Of a stretch of DNA of 64,000 bases, positions 51,344-60,193 are shown piece after piece. A program made the translations under genes and the position numbers. Each line of letters opens with the position of its first letter. Position 1 is the stretch's first letter. The notes beneath the pieces were generated by a model, which searched no databases, was not told where the DNA came from, and saw only the letters and a program-made list of their open reading frames with translations. This DNA is from an uncultured Sulfitobacter sp. Lineage in GTDB: Bacteria > Pseudomonadota > Alphaproteobacteria > Rhodobacterales > Rhodobacteraceae. The DNA lies in NCBI GenBank assembly GCA_913060815.1, contig CAJXSZ010000001.1, positions 369,645-433,644 on the forward strand, read 5' to 3'.

Positions 51344-52107
51344 TGGAACCGATGTTGAAAGCCCGTGGACTGGTAAAACGCTACGGCAAGGTTACTGCAC
51401 TCGATCATTGCGACTTCGATCTAATGCCAGGTGAAATCATGGCGATCATCGGCGACAACGGTGCAGGCAAAAGCTCGTTGATCAAGGCGATTTCGGGTGC
51501 GGTCGTTCCCGACGCGGGGACAGTCACTCTAGAAGGCAAAGAAATCCATTTCCGCACACCGATCGATGCGCGCAACGCAGGCATCGAAACTGTGTACCAA
51601 ACACTGGCCATGTCACCCGCACTGTCCATTGCAGACAACATGTTCATGGGGCGAGAATTGCGCAAGCCCGGATTGCGGGGGTCGGTCCTGCGTCAGCTTG
51701 ACCGCAAACGCATGGAAGAAGTCGCCCGCGAAAAGCTGTCCGAGCTTGGCCTGATGACGATCCAAAATATTAATCAGGCCGTAGAAACACTCTCAGGCGG
51801 CCAGCGTCAGGGCGTGGCTGTTGCACGTGCGGCCGCTTTTGGCTCCAAGGTCATTATTCTTGATGAACCGACAGCCGCCCTTGGCGTCAAAGAGAGCCGC
51901 AAGGTGCTTGAACTCATCCTCGAAGTAAAAAGCCGCGGCATTCCAATCATCCTGATCAGTCACAACATGCCGCACGTCTTTGAAGTAGCTGACCGCATCC
52001 ACGTGCACCGCCTCGGCAAGCGGCTTTGCCTGATTGACCCGAAAGATCACTCGATGTCAGACGCTGTAGCCTATATGACAGGTGCCGCGGTGCCAGAGGC
52101 GGCATAG
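51343..52107 (+). CDS. frcA: Sugar ABC transporter ATP-binding protein (FrcA-like)
   Basis: Walker A IIGDNGAGKSSLIKAISGAVVPDAGTVTLEGKEIHFRTPIDARNAGIETVYQTLAMSPALSIADNMFMGREL; LSGGQRQGVAVARAAAFGSKVIILDEPTAALGVKES. Confidence 0.93.
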   Translation: MEPMLKARGLVKRYGKVTALDHCDFDLMPGEIMAIIGDNGAGKSSLIKAISGAVVPDAGTVTLEGKEIHFRTPIDARNAGIETVYQTLAMSPALSIADNMFMGRELRKPGLRGSVLRQLDRKRMEEVAREKLSELGLMTIQNINQAVETLSGGQRQGVAVARAAAFGSKVIILDEPTAALGVKESRKVLELILEVKSRGIPIILISHNMPHVFEVADRIHVHRLGKRLCLIDPKDHSMSDAVAYMTGAAVPEAA

Positions 52108-52112
52108 AGAAA

Positions 52113-52772
52113 GTGGTCCAACCCAAAGATCTATTCGAGATGATCAAAGCCGCGCCGTTCAGCGGAAGGCGGCGCTTGGTCGCCTTGGTCGGCCCGCCCG
52201 CAAGCGGGAAATCAACGCTGGCACAGGCTCTTGCCAAAATCGACCAGCACACACAGGTCGTCCCGATGGATGGCTTTCATCTGGACAACTCCGTTCTGTC
52301 CGATCGCGGCGTCCTGCACCGCAAAGGTGCGCCTGAAACCTTTGATGTTGCCGGGTTTTTGCACTTGGTAGAGAGGCTCAGAACAGAGGATGACGTCATT
52401 TTTCCCGTGTTCGACCGATCCCGTGACCTATCCATTGCAGGTGTGGGGGTGATATTGCACAGTACCGAGACTGTGATTGTTGAAGGCAATTATTTAATGC
52501 TGGACCGACCCCATTGGCGGGATCTTGCCCGCCTGTGGGATTTTTCCGTCAGGATTGACGTCCCGTTTCAGGTCTTGCGGCAGCGCTTGCTGCAACGGTG
52601 GCTGGATCACGACTACAGTCAGGCGCAAGCAACAGAAAAAGCGCGCAGCAACGATCTACCAAATGCCGAATTAGTGCAAGAAACCAGCCTGCAATGTGAT
52701 GTCGTCATCGCTGGTGATCAGATCACAATCGCATCGTCACCTGCACCAGCGACCGCGAATAACCGCGAATGA
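52113..52772 (+). CDS. Uridine kinase / phosphoribulokinase-like P-loop kinase
   Basis: P-loop LVALVGPPASGKSTLAQALAKIDQHTQVVPMDGFHLDNSVLSDRGVLHRKGAPETFDVAGFLHLVERLR; VIVEGNYLMLDRPHWRDLARLWDFSVRIDVPF. Confidence 0.85.
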   Translation: MVQPKDLFEMIKAAPFSGRRRLVALVGPPASGKSTLAQALAKIDQHTQVVPMDGFHLDNSVLSDRGVLHRKGAPETFDVAGFLHLVERLRTEDDVIFPVFDRSRDLSIAGVGVILHSTETVIVEGNYLMLDRPHWRDLARLWDFSVRIDVPFQVLRQRLLQRWLDHDYSQAQATEKARSNDLPNAELVQETSLQCDVVIAGDQITIASSPAPATANNRE

Positions 52773-52776
52773 TCCT

Positions 52777-53706
52777 ATGATTTTATGCTGCGGTGAAGCT
52801 TTGATCGACATGATCCCCGCCCCGACCATGACGGGGTCGCAGGGGTTTGTTCCTCATGCCGGTGGGGCCATATTCAACACAGCGATCGCATTGGGTCGGC
52901 TGGGCATTTCGACCGGAATGCTGACTGGCCTGTCGACAGATATGTTTGGCCAGCAACTTGCCTCGGCGTTGAATGCCAGCTTGGTCGATACTTCCCACAT
53001 TGTGACGTCCAAGCGGCCGACAACATTGGCCTTTGTGCATCTTGTAAAGGGGCAGGCCACCTACACCTTCTTCGACGAGAATTCTGCGGGGCGAATGTTG
53101 AAACCAGAAGACATGCCAAATCTTGATGCAGATGTTTCGGCACTTTATCTTGGCGGAATAAGCTTGGCTTGCGAACCGGGTGCTGATGCTTATGTCGCGC
53201 TTCTTAAGAAAGAAGGCGCCCGCCGTCCGGTAATGATCGATCCTAATATACGGCCAGGATTTATCGATGATGTCGAAGCTTATCGGTCGCGGCTTGAGGC
53301 CGCCATGGCTCTTGCGGACATTATCAAGGTCTCTGATGATGACTTGGACTGGTTGTCTCCAGGACCTTCAACGTTGAAAAGCAAAGCAAGCGCCGTGCTT
53401 GAATTGGGACCTGCCGCGGTGATTGTGACGTGCGGCGCAGAGGGTGCGATCGGATATCTCAGGACAGGAACTGAAGTTCGTGTATCTGCAACCCGCGCGG
53501 AGGTTGTGGACACGGTAGGTGCGGGTGATACCTTCAACGCGGGCGTTCTTGCAGACCTTTACGCGACCGGAAATCTGACCAAAACAGGTATTTCGAACAT
53601 GTCGGCCGAAACGCTGCAGCGCGCGATCAGATTTGGCGCGAAAGTAGCGGGGATAACGGTATCCCGCGCAGGAGCAAATCCACCTTGGCTTAGTGAAGTC
53701 GAGTGA
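52777..53706 (+). CDS. PfkB-family carbohydrate kinase (fructokinase-like)
   Basis: MILCCGEALIDMIPAP...GFVPHAGGAIFNTAIALGRLG; PfkB signature VVDTVGAGDTFNAGVLADLYATG. Start placed at ATG 52777. Confidence 0.9.
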   Translation: MILCCGEALIDMIPAPTMTGSQGFVPHAGGAIFNTAIALGRLGISTGMLTGLSTDMFGQQLASALNASLVDTSHIVTSKRPTTLAFVHLVKGQATYTFFDENSAGRMLKPEDMPNLDADVSALYLGGISLACEPGADAYVALLKKEGARRPVMIDPNIRPGFIDDVEAYRSRLEAAMALADIIKVSDDDLDWLSPGPSTLKSKASAVLELGPAAVIVTCGAEGAIGYLRTGTEVRVSATRAEVVDTVGAGDTFNAGVLADLYATGNLTKTGISNMSAETLQRAIRFGAKVAGITVSRAGANPPWLSEVE

Positions 53707-54134
53707 GAGTGGCTTTTGACACGCAATGCTCCAGCTGATCTTGACCAAAGCGATCCTTATTGAAGAGCATTTATTTCTGGGAGCAATTCAGCTCCACGGC
53801 CCAGAGGTTGCAGGAATGTTTCAATTTCTCCCATTGGCCAAAGTGCGCCATCGGTTCTAAGGGCCCGATTTTTACTGGGTGAACGGTGAACTTTGCACCC
53901 GCAGCGAATGGGCGGTTTCCGCCCCTTGATCTCGAGCCAGGTCGAAAATCTTGTTGAATGCGGCGCTGCAGAAAGTCGCAGATATGACCGTTCTGTTAAC
54001 GCTGACCTAGACCGCACCCAAGGTCCAGTCTACGTCAGAAATGTTTGACGTTTTGGCCAATATTGTACGAGGCGGGTCATTGATCCGATCCAGATAATCC
54101 CCTGCATCAATTCAAAGGTGCGCGACGTTCTACA

Positions 54135-54434
54135 CTATGGGGCGTGCAGGTGAGCTAGAATATCCATGAAGACATTTCTGATTTTCGGACTATCACCTAG
54201 CTTATTCTTGGCTCCATCCGTTCCGCCGTACTTAGCTTTCAAGAAGTCGCCGATCATAGACAGAACTAATTCGTCAACGCCATGAGTTTCACAAGCTGAC
54301 AAAACAGTATCAAGGAACGAACGTATTTCTCCTTCTGGGTCGGAGAGGCCGTTTTGTCTTGCTGTTTCAGCCCGCTCAGATCGTAACTGAAGCACCGTAC
54401 CGTAGACCATCTGGTGCCTATTGACGCCGGGCAA
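54135..54434 (-). pseudogene. Probable remnant of the C-terminal domain of a type I restriction HsdR (EcoEI-R C-terminal-like)
   Basis: GEIRSFLDTVLSACETHGVDELVLSMIGDFLKAKYGGTDGAKNKLGDSPKIRNVFMDILAHLHAP resembles the short EcoEI_R C-terminal domain by eye; no upstream hsdR body in the window. Confidence 0.4.
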
Positions 54435-54503
54435 TCTGCCACGATACCCTGTGTTTTGCCGGAGATACGGGTTGGACAGGTGCCTGTAACGGGAACAGAA
54501 CCT

Positions 54504-54570
54504 CCGTGTGGGGGCACCACTTCTTCAGCTAATACCTTGGCCTCAATACTACTTTTAATTTGAGCTAGGA
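54504..54570 (+). repeat. Inverted-repeat copy B of the tRNA-Thr 3' end plus downstream sequence
   Basis: CCGTGTGGGGGCACCACTTCTTCAGCTAATACCTTGGCCTCAATACTACTTTTAATTTGAGCTAGGA; matches the reverse complement of 55767-55833 with about 8 mismatches in 67 nt. Confidence 0.9.
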
Positions 54571-54588
54571 GCCGTAGACCATGTCGGC

Positions 54589-55745
54589 TTACATTGCTTC
54601 CTTCATCCCATTGCGAAGAACGTCAATGGGGTATCCGGTGCCGTATCCGTGACCTACTCCGTCTGTTTGCCATCCGCCGATCTGATCTGCTACATCAGCG
54701 GGGCATACGACGGCCCTGAGGCGGTCTCGCATTGAATGACGAAAGCCACGCATCGTGCATCCGTTGGGCACGTATTCTTTCACCCATTTGCTTAATGCAG
54801 CGCTGGCGGCGCTCGCGTTCGTGGTTTTTGTGGCGTTATAGCGTGGAAAGGCGAATGAAGAGCTGGACGACTGTTCTAGAATACGCTCTGCGGCCCATCG
54901 CGCTTGCCCTTCAAGGGGAACAACATGCTCGCTGCCATTCGGTTTTAGACGCCGCCAAGCATGCGGATGGACAAGCGTAACGAGTGGCCCATCTCACTCC
55001 CCAACGATGTCATCTTTAGTCAGACTTGCGGCCTCTGCTAAGCGCATTCCTGTATCTGAGACCATCGCGACCAGCCATCGAAGATCGTCGTTTGCCTCAC
55101 AGCATTTTCTCCGGATGACTGCAATGACATCTTTAGGGACTGCGTTGCGACCAGAGACCCCAGCGGTCCTGTTCTAGTAAACACCAGCAAGTATATTGGT
55201 TGAAGACATGCCTTTCTCACTGGCTGCAAAGTTTATCACAGCCCTCACTGTTCCGAAGAAATCGGGTCAGACTGCTGCCAGCCAGACCACGTGAAATCAG
55301 GGCATCACGGAACGCATTCGGATCAGCTTTGGTGGAGACGTCGAGGTGCTTGTCGCCGCAGGCATCGATCAAGTAGCCACACGCTCTCTCAGCAGCTCGG
55401 CGAAAAGTTACTGGGCGGCCTTTTCCTTTTTGCTGAAGATAGATTTCTACAGCCTCTGTTAAAAGTACAAATGGAGACGGGTAAGCGGGCAGGGTGGTGC
55501 CAACCCCATTCGACGCTGAACATCCCCGCCGCAACATGTGCTTTCCGGCCAGGTCAGCATCTTTCGACCTCAGAGCGATTCAGTAATCATCCAGTTGCTC
55601 AGCGGCCTTTCTACCTCTCGCCTCAGCTACCCTTGGGGACCTCGTACATAAAGGGAAAGCGATCCGAGGTGACGAGTAATGACGAAGCAGCTCTTTCAGG
55701 ATGCGACGACTGAAGTAGAATACGCCGTCTTTGACGAAGGTGAAC
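54589..55745 (-). pseudogene. Near-full-length tyrosine recombinase (phage-type integrase) pseudogene
   Basis: Joining frames on the minus strand: FVKDGVFYFSRRILKELLRHYSSPRIAFPLCTRSPRVAEARGRKAAEQLDDY*IALRSK...FRDALISRGLAGSSLTRF[frameshift]FGTVRAVINFAASEKGMSSTNILAGVY*NRTAGVSGRNAVPKDVIAVIRRKCCEANDDLRWLVAMVSDTGMRLAEAASLTKDDIVGE*DGP...CTMRGFRHSMRDRLRAVVCPADVADQIGGWQTDGVGHGYGTGYP. Catalytic R (TGMRLAE), HxxR (RHSMRDR) and Tyr region visible. Confidence 0.85.
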
Positions 55746-55766
55746 GTGGGTGAATTGTTCTACGAA

Positions 55767-55833
55767 TCCTAGCTCAACTTAAAAGCTGTAGTGATACCAA
55801 GGTGTTAGCTGAATAAGTGGTGCCCCCACACGG
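55767..55833 (-). repeat. Inverted-repeat copy A, overlapping the tRNA-Thr 3' end
   Basis: Reverse complement is CCGTGTGGGGGCACCACTTATTCAGCTAACACCTTGGTATCACTACAGCTTTTAAGTTGAGCTAGGA; pairs with copy B at 54504-54570. Confidence 0.9.
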
Positions 55834-55893
55834 ACTCGAACCGCGGACCTATTGATTACAAATCAATTGCTCTACCAGCTGAGCTATAGGGGC
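55818..55893 (-). tRNA. tRNA-Thr(TGT), 3' CCA encoded
   Basis: Reverse complement GCCCCTATAGCTCAGCTGGTAGAGCAATTGATTTGTAATCAATAGGTCCGCGGTTCGAGTCCGTGTGGGGGCACCA. Acceptor stem GCCCCTA/TGGGGGC, anticodon loop TTTGTAA (TGT), T-loop GGTTCGAGTCC. Confidence 0.95.
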
Positions 55894-56014
55894 ACTGCGG
55901 CGTCGTTTAATCGCATTCAGAAGATCGTGCAAGAGGCTTTTATCTTCGTTTTGCAGGTTTTACAGATTTGGTCCGGACTGATATAGTTTGGCGAAAATAA
56001 ACAGGCGATACATA

Positions 56015-56890
56015 ATGAAAATGATCTTGCATGCTGGCGTGCATTTCACCGAAGAAGACAGGATGTTCAAATGCCTGCTGCGCAACGCCGAGGACTTCGC
56101 GGCGCGTGGAACCACAGTACCCGGGCATGGCAAATATCGCGGTCTGCTGCGCGATACGCTTAATGCAATGGCCAAAGCACCACCGTCCGAAATGGCACGT
56201 GACGTCCTGCTGGATGCGATTTTGGATGAGGGTGAGGCGGAACGCATTATCCTGTCGGACGCAAATTTCTTCCGTACACCCAAGACTGCTTTCGAGCAGG
56301 GGATGTTTTATCCGGCGGCAGCGGTGCGCATGATGCATATGGCGCAGATCTTCGCACAAGATGACGTCGAGATTTTCATGGCGATCCGCAATCCTGCGAC
56401 GCTACTGCCGATCTTGTACAGCAAGTCGGGTGCCGAAAGCCCTGCAGCCTTTTGGGGCGGGCGCGATCCGCGTGATATCGTCTGGTCCGATATGATAAAA
56501 CTGGTGCGTGATTCTGTGCCTGACGTGCCCATCACTGTTTGGTGCAACGAGGATACGCCGCTGATTTGGGCGCATATCATCCGTCAGATGGCAGGTCTGC
56601 CTGATAGCCAGAAAATCATCGGCGGGTTTGATTTACTCAGCTCGATTATGAGCGCCGAAGGTATGAAGCGCTTCCGCGCCTATCTCAAAGACCACCCCGT
56701 GATGACAGAACATCAAAAGCGCCGCGCGATCGCTGCTTTCCTCGATAAATACGCCTTGGATACCGAAGTCGAAGAAGAACTGGATATGCCGGGTTGGACG
56801 GACGAGGTCGTGGACGAGATGACCGAGGTCTATGATGAGGATGTCACCACGATCGCGGCCATCCCGGGCGTTCGTGTATTGATGCCATAG
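56015..56890 (+). CDS. Conserved-looking hypothetical protein
   Basis: Long ORF with MKMILHAGVHFTEEDRMFKCLLRNAEDFAARGTTVPGHGKYRGLL...; in-frame start at 56015. No family assigned by eye. Confidence 0.65.
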   Translation: MKMILHAGVHFTEEDRMFKCLLRNAEDFAARGTTVPGHGKYRGLLRDTLNAMAKAPPSEMARDVLLDAILDEGEAERIILSDANFFRTPKTAFEQGMFYPAAAVRMMHMAQIFAQDDVEIFMAIRNPATLLPILYSKSGAESPAAFWGGRDPRDIVWSDMIKLVRDSVPDVPITVWCNEDTPLIWAHIIRQMAGLPDSQKIIGGFDLLSSIMSAEGMKRFRAYLKDHPVMTEHQKRRAIAAFLDKYALDTEVEEELDMPGWTDEVVDEMTEVYDEDVTTIAAIPGVRVLMP

Positions 56891-56926
56891 GCCTCGTGAG
56901 GCACCATTGTTGAAGGAGAGGCCCGC

Positions 56927-57754
56927 ATGAGCGATTTTGATGCAGCATCACGGGGAGCCAAAATGGATTTCTCCAAGGACATGGCTTATGGCGACTACCT
57001 CTCGCTTGATCCGATCCTGAATGCGCAGCATCCGCTGTCTGAAGCGCATGACGAGATGCTGTTCATCGTGCAGCATCAGACGTCCGAGCTGTGGATGCGT
57101 CTGGCTTTACATGAGCTGGAGGCAGCGCGCCGCGCGATGCTGTCGGGCGAATTGCCAGCTGCGTTCAAGATGCTGACCCGCGTGGCGCGGATATTCGAGC
57201 AGCTCAATAATGCGTGGGATGTGCTGCGCACAATGACACCCAGCGAATACACTGCCTTTCGCCCCAGCCTTGGTAACTCGTCAGGGTTCCAGTCACATCA
57301 GTACCGGCTGGTGGAGTTCATGCTGGGCAACCGCAATGAGGCGTTGATGAAGCTGCACAAACACAAGGCCGACGCTTTTACACGGCTGGAGGAAGAGCTG
57401 GCCCGCCCGAGCCTTTATCAAGTGGCGATCTCCTTGCTCTCTGCGCGGTTTGAAGAGGCCGATCTGGCAGGCCCGGCTGCCACACAGGACTGGCAAGCGA
57501 AGCAGCCCGTCCAGGACCTGTGGCAGCAGGTGTATGAAGACCCGCGCGCCCATTGGGACCTCTACGAGCTGGCCGAAAAGCTGGTCGATCTCGAGGACTA
57601 CTTCCGCCGCTGGCGCTTTAACCACGTCACCACGGTGGAGCGTATTATTGGTTTCAAGCGTGGGACGGGGGGCACCGCAGGGGTGGCTTACCTGCGCAAG
57701 ATGCTCGAAGTGGAGTTGTTCCCTGAGCTGTGGCACGTGAGGGGCGCACTATAG
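56927..57754 (+). CDS. kynA: Tryptophan 2,3-dioxygenase
   Basis: [105 protein letters not shown]-like C-terminus. Confidence 0.95.
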   Translation: MSDFDAASRGAKMDFSKDMAYGDYLSLDPILNAQHPLSEAHDEMLFIVQHQTSELWMRLALHELEAARRAMLSGELPAAFKMLTRVARIFEQLNNAWDVLRTMTPSEYTAFRPSLGNSSGFQSHQYRLVEFMLGNRNEALMKLHKHKADAFTRLEEELARPSLYQVAISLLSARFEEADLAGPAATQDWQAKQPVQDLWQQVYEDPRAHWDLYELAEKLVDLEDYFRRWRFNHVTTVERIIGFKRGTGGTAGVAYLRKMLEVELFPELWHVRGAL

Positions 57755-58061
57755 GCTGCGGTGGTGCGATGAAAAGGTGAAGTATCTTCAATATCGAGAT
57801 GCTATGCCTCAATGGCAGGGGCTTAATAGAACTTCGCATCAATTCCTATGCCTTGAAAATAAGCCTCTCACCGTATCGCTTTATTCGGATACTCACGTCG
57901 TACCTGCCGTCTCCTTGTGCCCTTGGCAGCAGTGTCGGGACACATAGTTTATGCTGGACCCGCGCTTGTGCGGATACTTTCGGAAATAAAGCCAATCACC
58001 ATCGGCTCTGGTGCCACCGCTTTCACCTTTCCAGCGCACAAAAGGTAGCCCAGTCTGACGT

Positions 58062-58856
58062 CTAGGTCCGACCGCGCAAGAGCGGGCCGATGGCAGCACT
58101 GAGGGCGAAAAGCGCGGCCCCCACGGCGACAATACTTGGCCCAGCGGGGGTATCGAGGGCAAAGGCTCCCGCCAACCCGCCGAGCGCGGCAATGCTGCCT
58201 GCCGCCACGGCATAGGCGGCCATGGCTTCGGGCGTGCGGGCAAAGGGACGCGCGGTTGCGGCGGGGATGACCAGCATCGCGGCGATAAGCAATGCGCCCA
58301 CCACTTTGATCGCCACAGCAACGGTGACAGCCAGAGCGAGGGTTAGGACAAGCTGTTCGCGGCGCGGTGATATTCCGCTTGCTGTGGCAAGATCGGGCGA
58401 GAGCGTTGCGGTCAGAAGCGCATGCCAGCGCCACATCAACAGGGCCGCGACACAAGCCGCACCGCACCAGATCACCACCAGATCGGTGTTTGTGACGGCA
58501 AGGATTTCACCAAAGAGATACCCTTCAAGGTCCACACGGATGCTGTCGATAAGAGAGACGGCCACCAGCCCAAGCGCCAGCGCCGAATGGGCGAGAACCC
58601 CCAAGAGCGTGTCCGAGCTGAATTGTCGCGCAGACAGACCCGTGATCAGCAATGCCATGGCCAGCGCCGTGGCAAGCACGCCTGCAAAGACGGGCAGTTC
58701 GGTCGCCAGCGCCAAAGCAACCCCGAGGATCGCCGCGTGGCTGGTGGCATCGCCGAAATAGGCCATGCGCCGCCAAACGACAAAACAGCCCAAGGGTGCA
58801 GCCGCCAGCGCCACACCAAGCCCAGCGAGGGCTGCTCGCATGATAAAGTCGTCCAT
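58062..58856 (-). CDS. znuB: Zinc ABC transporter permease ZnuB
   Basis: ABC-3 permease: GCFVVWRRMAYFGDATSHAAILGVALALATELPVFAGVLATALAMALLITGLS; adjacent to znuC and zur. Confidence 0.9.
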   Translation of the reverse strand: MDDFIMRAALAGLGVALAAAPLGCFVVWRRMAYFGDATSHAAILGVALALATELPVFAGVLATALAMALLITGLSARQFSSDTLLGVLAHSALALGLVAVSLIDSIRVDLEGYLFGEILAVTNTDLVVIWCGAACVAALLMWRWHALLTATLSPDLATASGISPRREQLVLTLALAVTVAVAIKVVGALLIAAMLVIPAATARPFARTPEAMAAYAVAAGSIAALGGLAGAFALDTPAGPSIVAVGAALFALSAAIGPLLRGRT

Positions 58857-58858
58857 GG

Positions 58859-59623
58859 CTATGCGCTCTCTTTTTCGACGGGGACGTCGCTGTGTTCATG
58901 GTCGCAGCCGTCGTGATGATCATGGTCGTGGTGATGACGGTAAAGCGCAAGCGCCCCTTGGGTGCCTGTGCCAAACAGGGCGCGATATTCGGGCGCATCG
59001 GCGACCACCTGCGGCGTCCCCTCACAGCACAAATGCCCGTTAAGGCAGAGCACGCGGTCAGACGCGGCCATAACCACGTGCAGATCATGGCTCACCATCA
59101 GGACAGCACAGCCAATGCTTTGTCGCACGCTCTCGATCTGTTGGTAGAAGCGTGCAGCCCCCGGCTGGTCAAGGCCTTGGGTAGCCTCGTCGAGGATCAG
59201 GATGTCAGGCGATTGCAGCAACGCGCGGGCCAGCAGCACCCGCTGGAATTGACCGCCAGAGAGTGCCCCTAACTGTCGCTGTGCCAGCTCTGGCACACCT
59301 GCGCCTTCGAGGGCCGCGAGGGCCGCCTGCGCGCTGACCCGTTTTGGCAGGTTCAGAAAACGTGCCACAGTGAGGGGCAGGGTGCTGTTGATGCTCAGCG
59401 ATTGCGGCACGTAGCCGATACGCAGCCCTTCCGCACGGATGATGCGGCCGCTGATAGGGTGGATCGCTCCTATGAGGGCACGCAGCAGTGAGGATTTGCC
59501 CGACCCATTGGGGCCAACAATAGTGACAATCTCGCCGCGTTGGACGCGCAGGCTCACATCGCGCAGCACCGTGTTGCCGCCATAGGCAAGGTGCAGGTTT
59601 TCGGTCTCGATCAATGCGCTCAT
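58859..59623 (-). CDS. znuC: Zinc ABC transporter ATPase ZnuC
   Basis: Walker A IVGPNGSGKSSLLRALIGAIHPISGRI; LSGGQFQRVLLARALLQSPDILILDEATQGLDQPGAARFYQQIE; start at MSALIETENLHLAYGG (59623). Confidence 0.92.
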   Translation of the reverse strand: MSALIETENLHLAYGGNTVLRDVSLRVQRGEIVTIVGPNGSGKSSLLRALIGAIHPISGRIIRAEGLRIGYVPQSLSINSTLPLTVARFLNLPKRVSAQAALAALEGAGVPELAQRQLGALSGGQFQRVLLARALLQSPDILILDEATQGLDQPGAARFYQQIESVRQSIGCAVLMVSHDLHVVMAASDRVLCLNGHLCCEGTPQVVADAPEYRALFGTGTQGALALYRHHHDHDHHDGCDHEHSDVPVEKESA

Positions 59624-60102
59624 GCACGTTCCTCCGTGCAGGCAGGGCAGAGGCCCGTCGCCTCGACCACCGTATGCTCGATGACAAAGCCCGCTCCGCG
59701 CGCGGCAGCGCCCAACCGCCCATTTGCGAGGGTTGTATCCGTCTCGGCCACGGTTTGGCACCCGCGACAGATGAGGAAGGCTGGAGTGTGATCATGACCC
59801 GGATGCATGCAGGCGGTATAGGCATTAAGTGCTTCGATCTTATGGGCCAATCCCGCTTTGACCAGAAAATCGAGCGCTCGGTAGGCGACGGGCGGCTGGC
59901 TGCCCATGCCTGCGTCCGCCAAATGCGCCAGCACATCATAGGCGCCCAAGGCGCGGTGCTCGGCCAGCAAAATCTCCAGTGTGCGTCGCCGCACGGGTGT
60001 CAGCCGCAGCCCGCGCGATGCGCAATGGGCCTCCGCCTGCGCCAGCGAGGTGGTTTTGCACCTACTATGGTCGGCACATTGAAAGCCTATCGTGTGGGGC
60101 AT
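59620..60102 (-). CDS. zur: Fur-family zinc uptake regulator Zur
   Basis: LTPVRRRTLEILLAEHRALGAYDVLAHLADAGMGSQPPVAYRALDFLVKAGLAHKIEALNAYTACMHPGHDHTPAFLICRGCQTVAE; C-terminal CPAC. Confidence 0.93.
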   Translation of the reverse strand: MPHTIGFQCADHSRCKTTSLAQAEAHCASRGLRLTPVRRRTLEILLAEHRALGAYDVLAHLADAGMGSQPPVAYRALDFLVKAGLAHKIEALNAYTACMHPGHDHTPAFLICRGCQTVAETDTTLANGRLGAAARGAGFVIEHTVVEATGLCPACTEERA

Positions 60103-60138
60103 GGGGGTATCGCACCTTGTCTAAAGTCAGCTATTGAT

Positions 60139-60150
60139 ATGTTATAACAT
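60139..60150. promoter_or_regulatory. Candidate Zur box (ATGTTATAACAT) between zur and znuA
   Basis: Perfect 12-nt palindrome in the divergent zur/znuA intergenic region; resembles the GTTATA/TATAAC core of known Zur sites. Confidence 0.65.
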
Positions 60151-60193
60151 TCTGTTTAGCAAGGGGACACTCATTTTCTGACAGGAGCCTGCC

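Noticed and set aside
53757-54017. 86-aa minus-strand ORF after the PfkB kinase gene
   Set aside because: Arg/Ser/Pro-rich translation with no recognisable transposase or other domain; probably part of the decayed island DNA.
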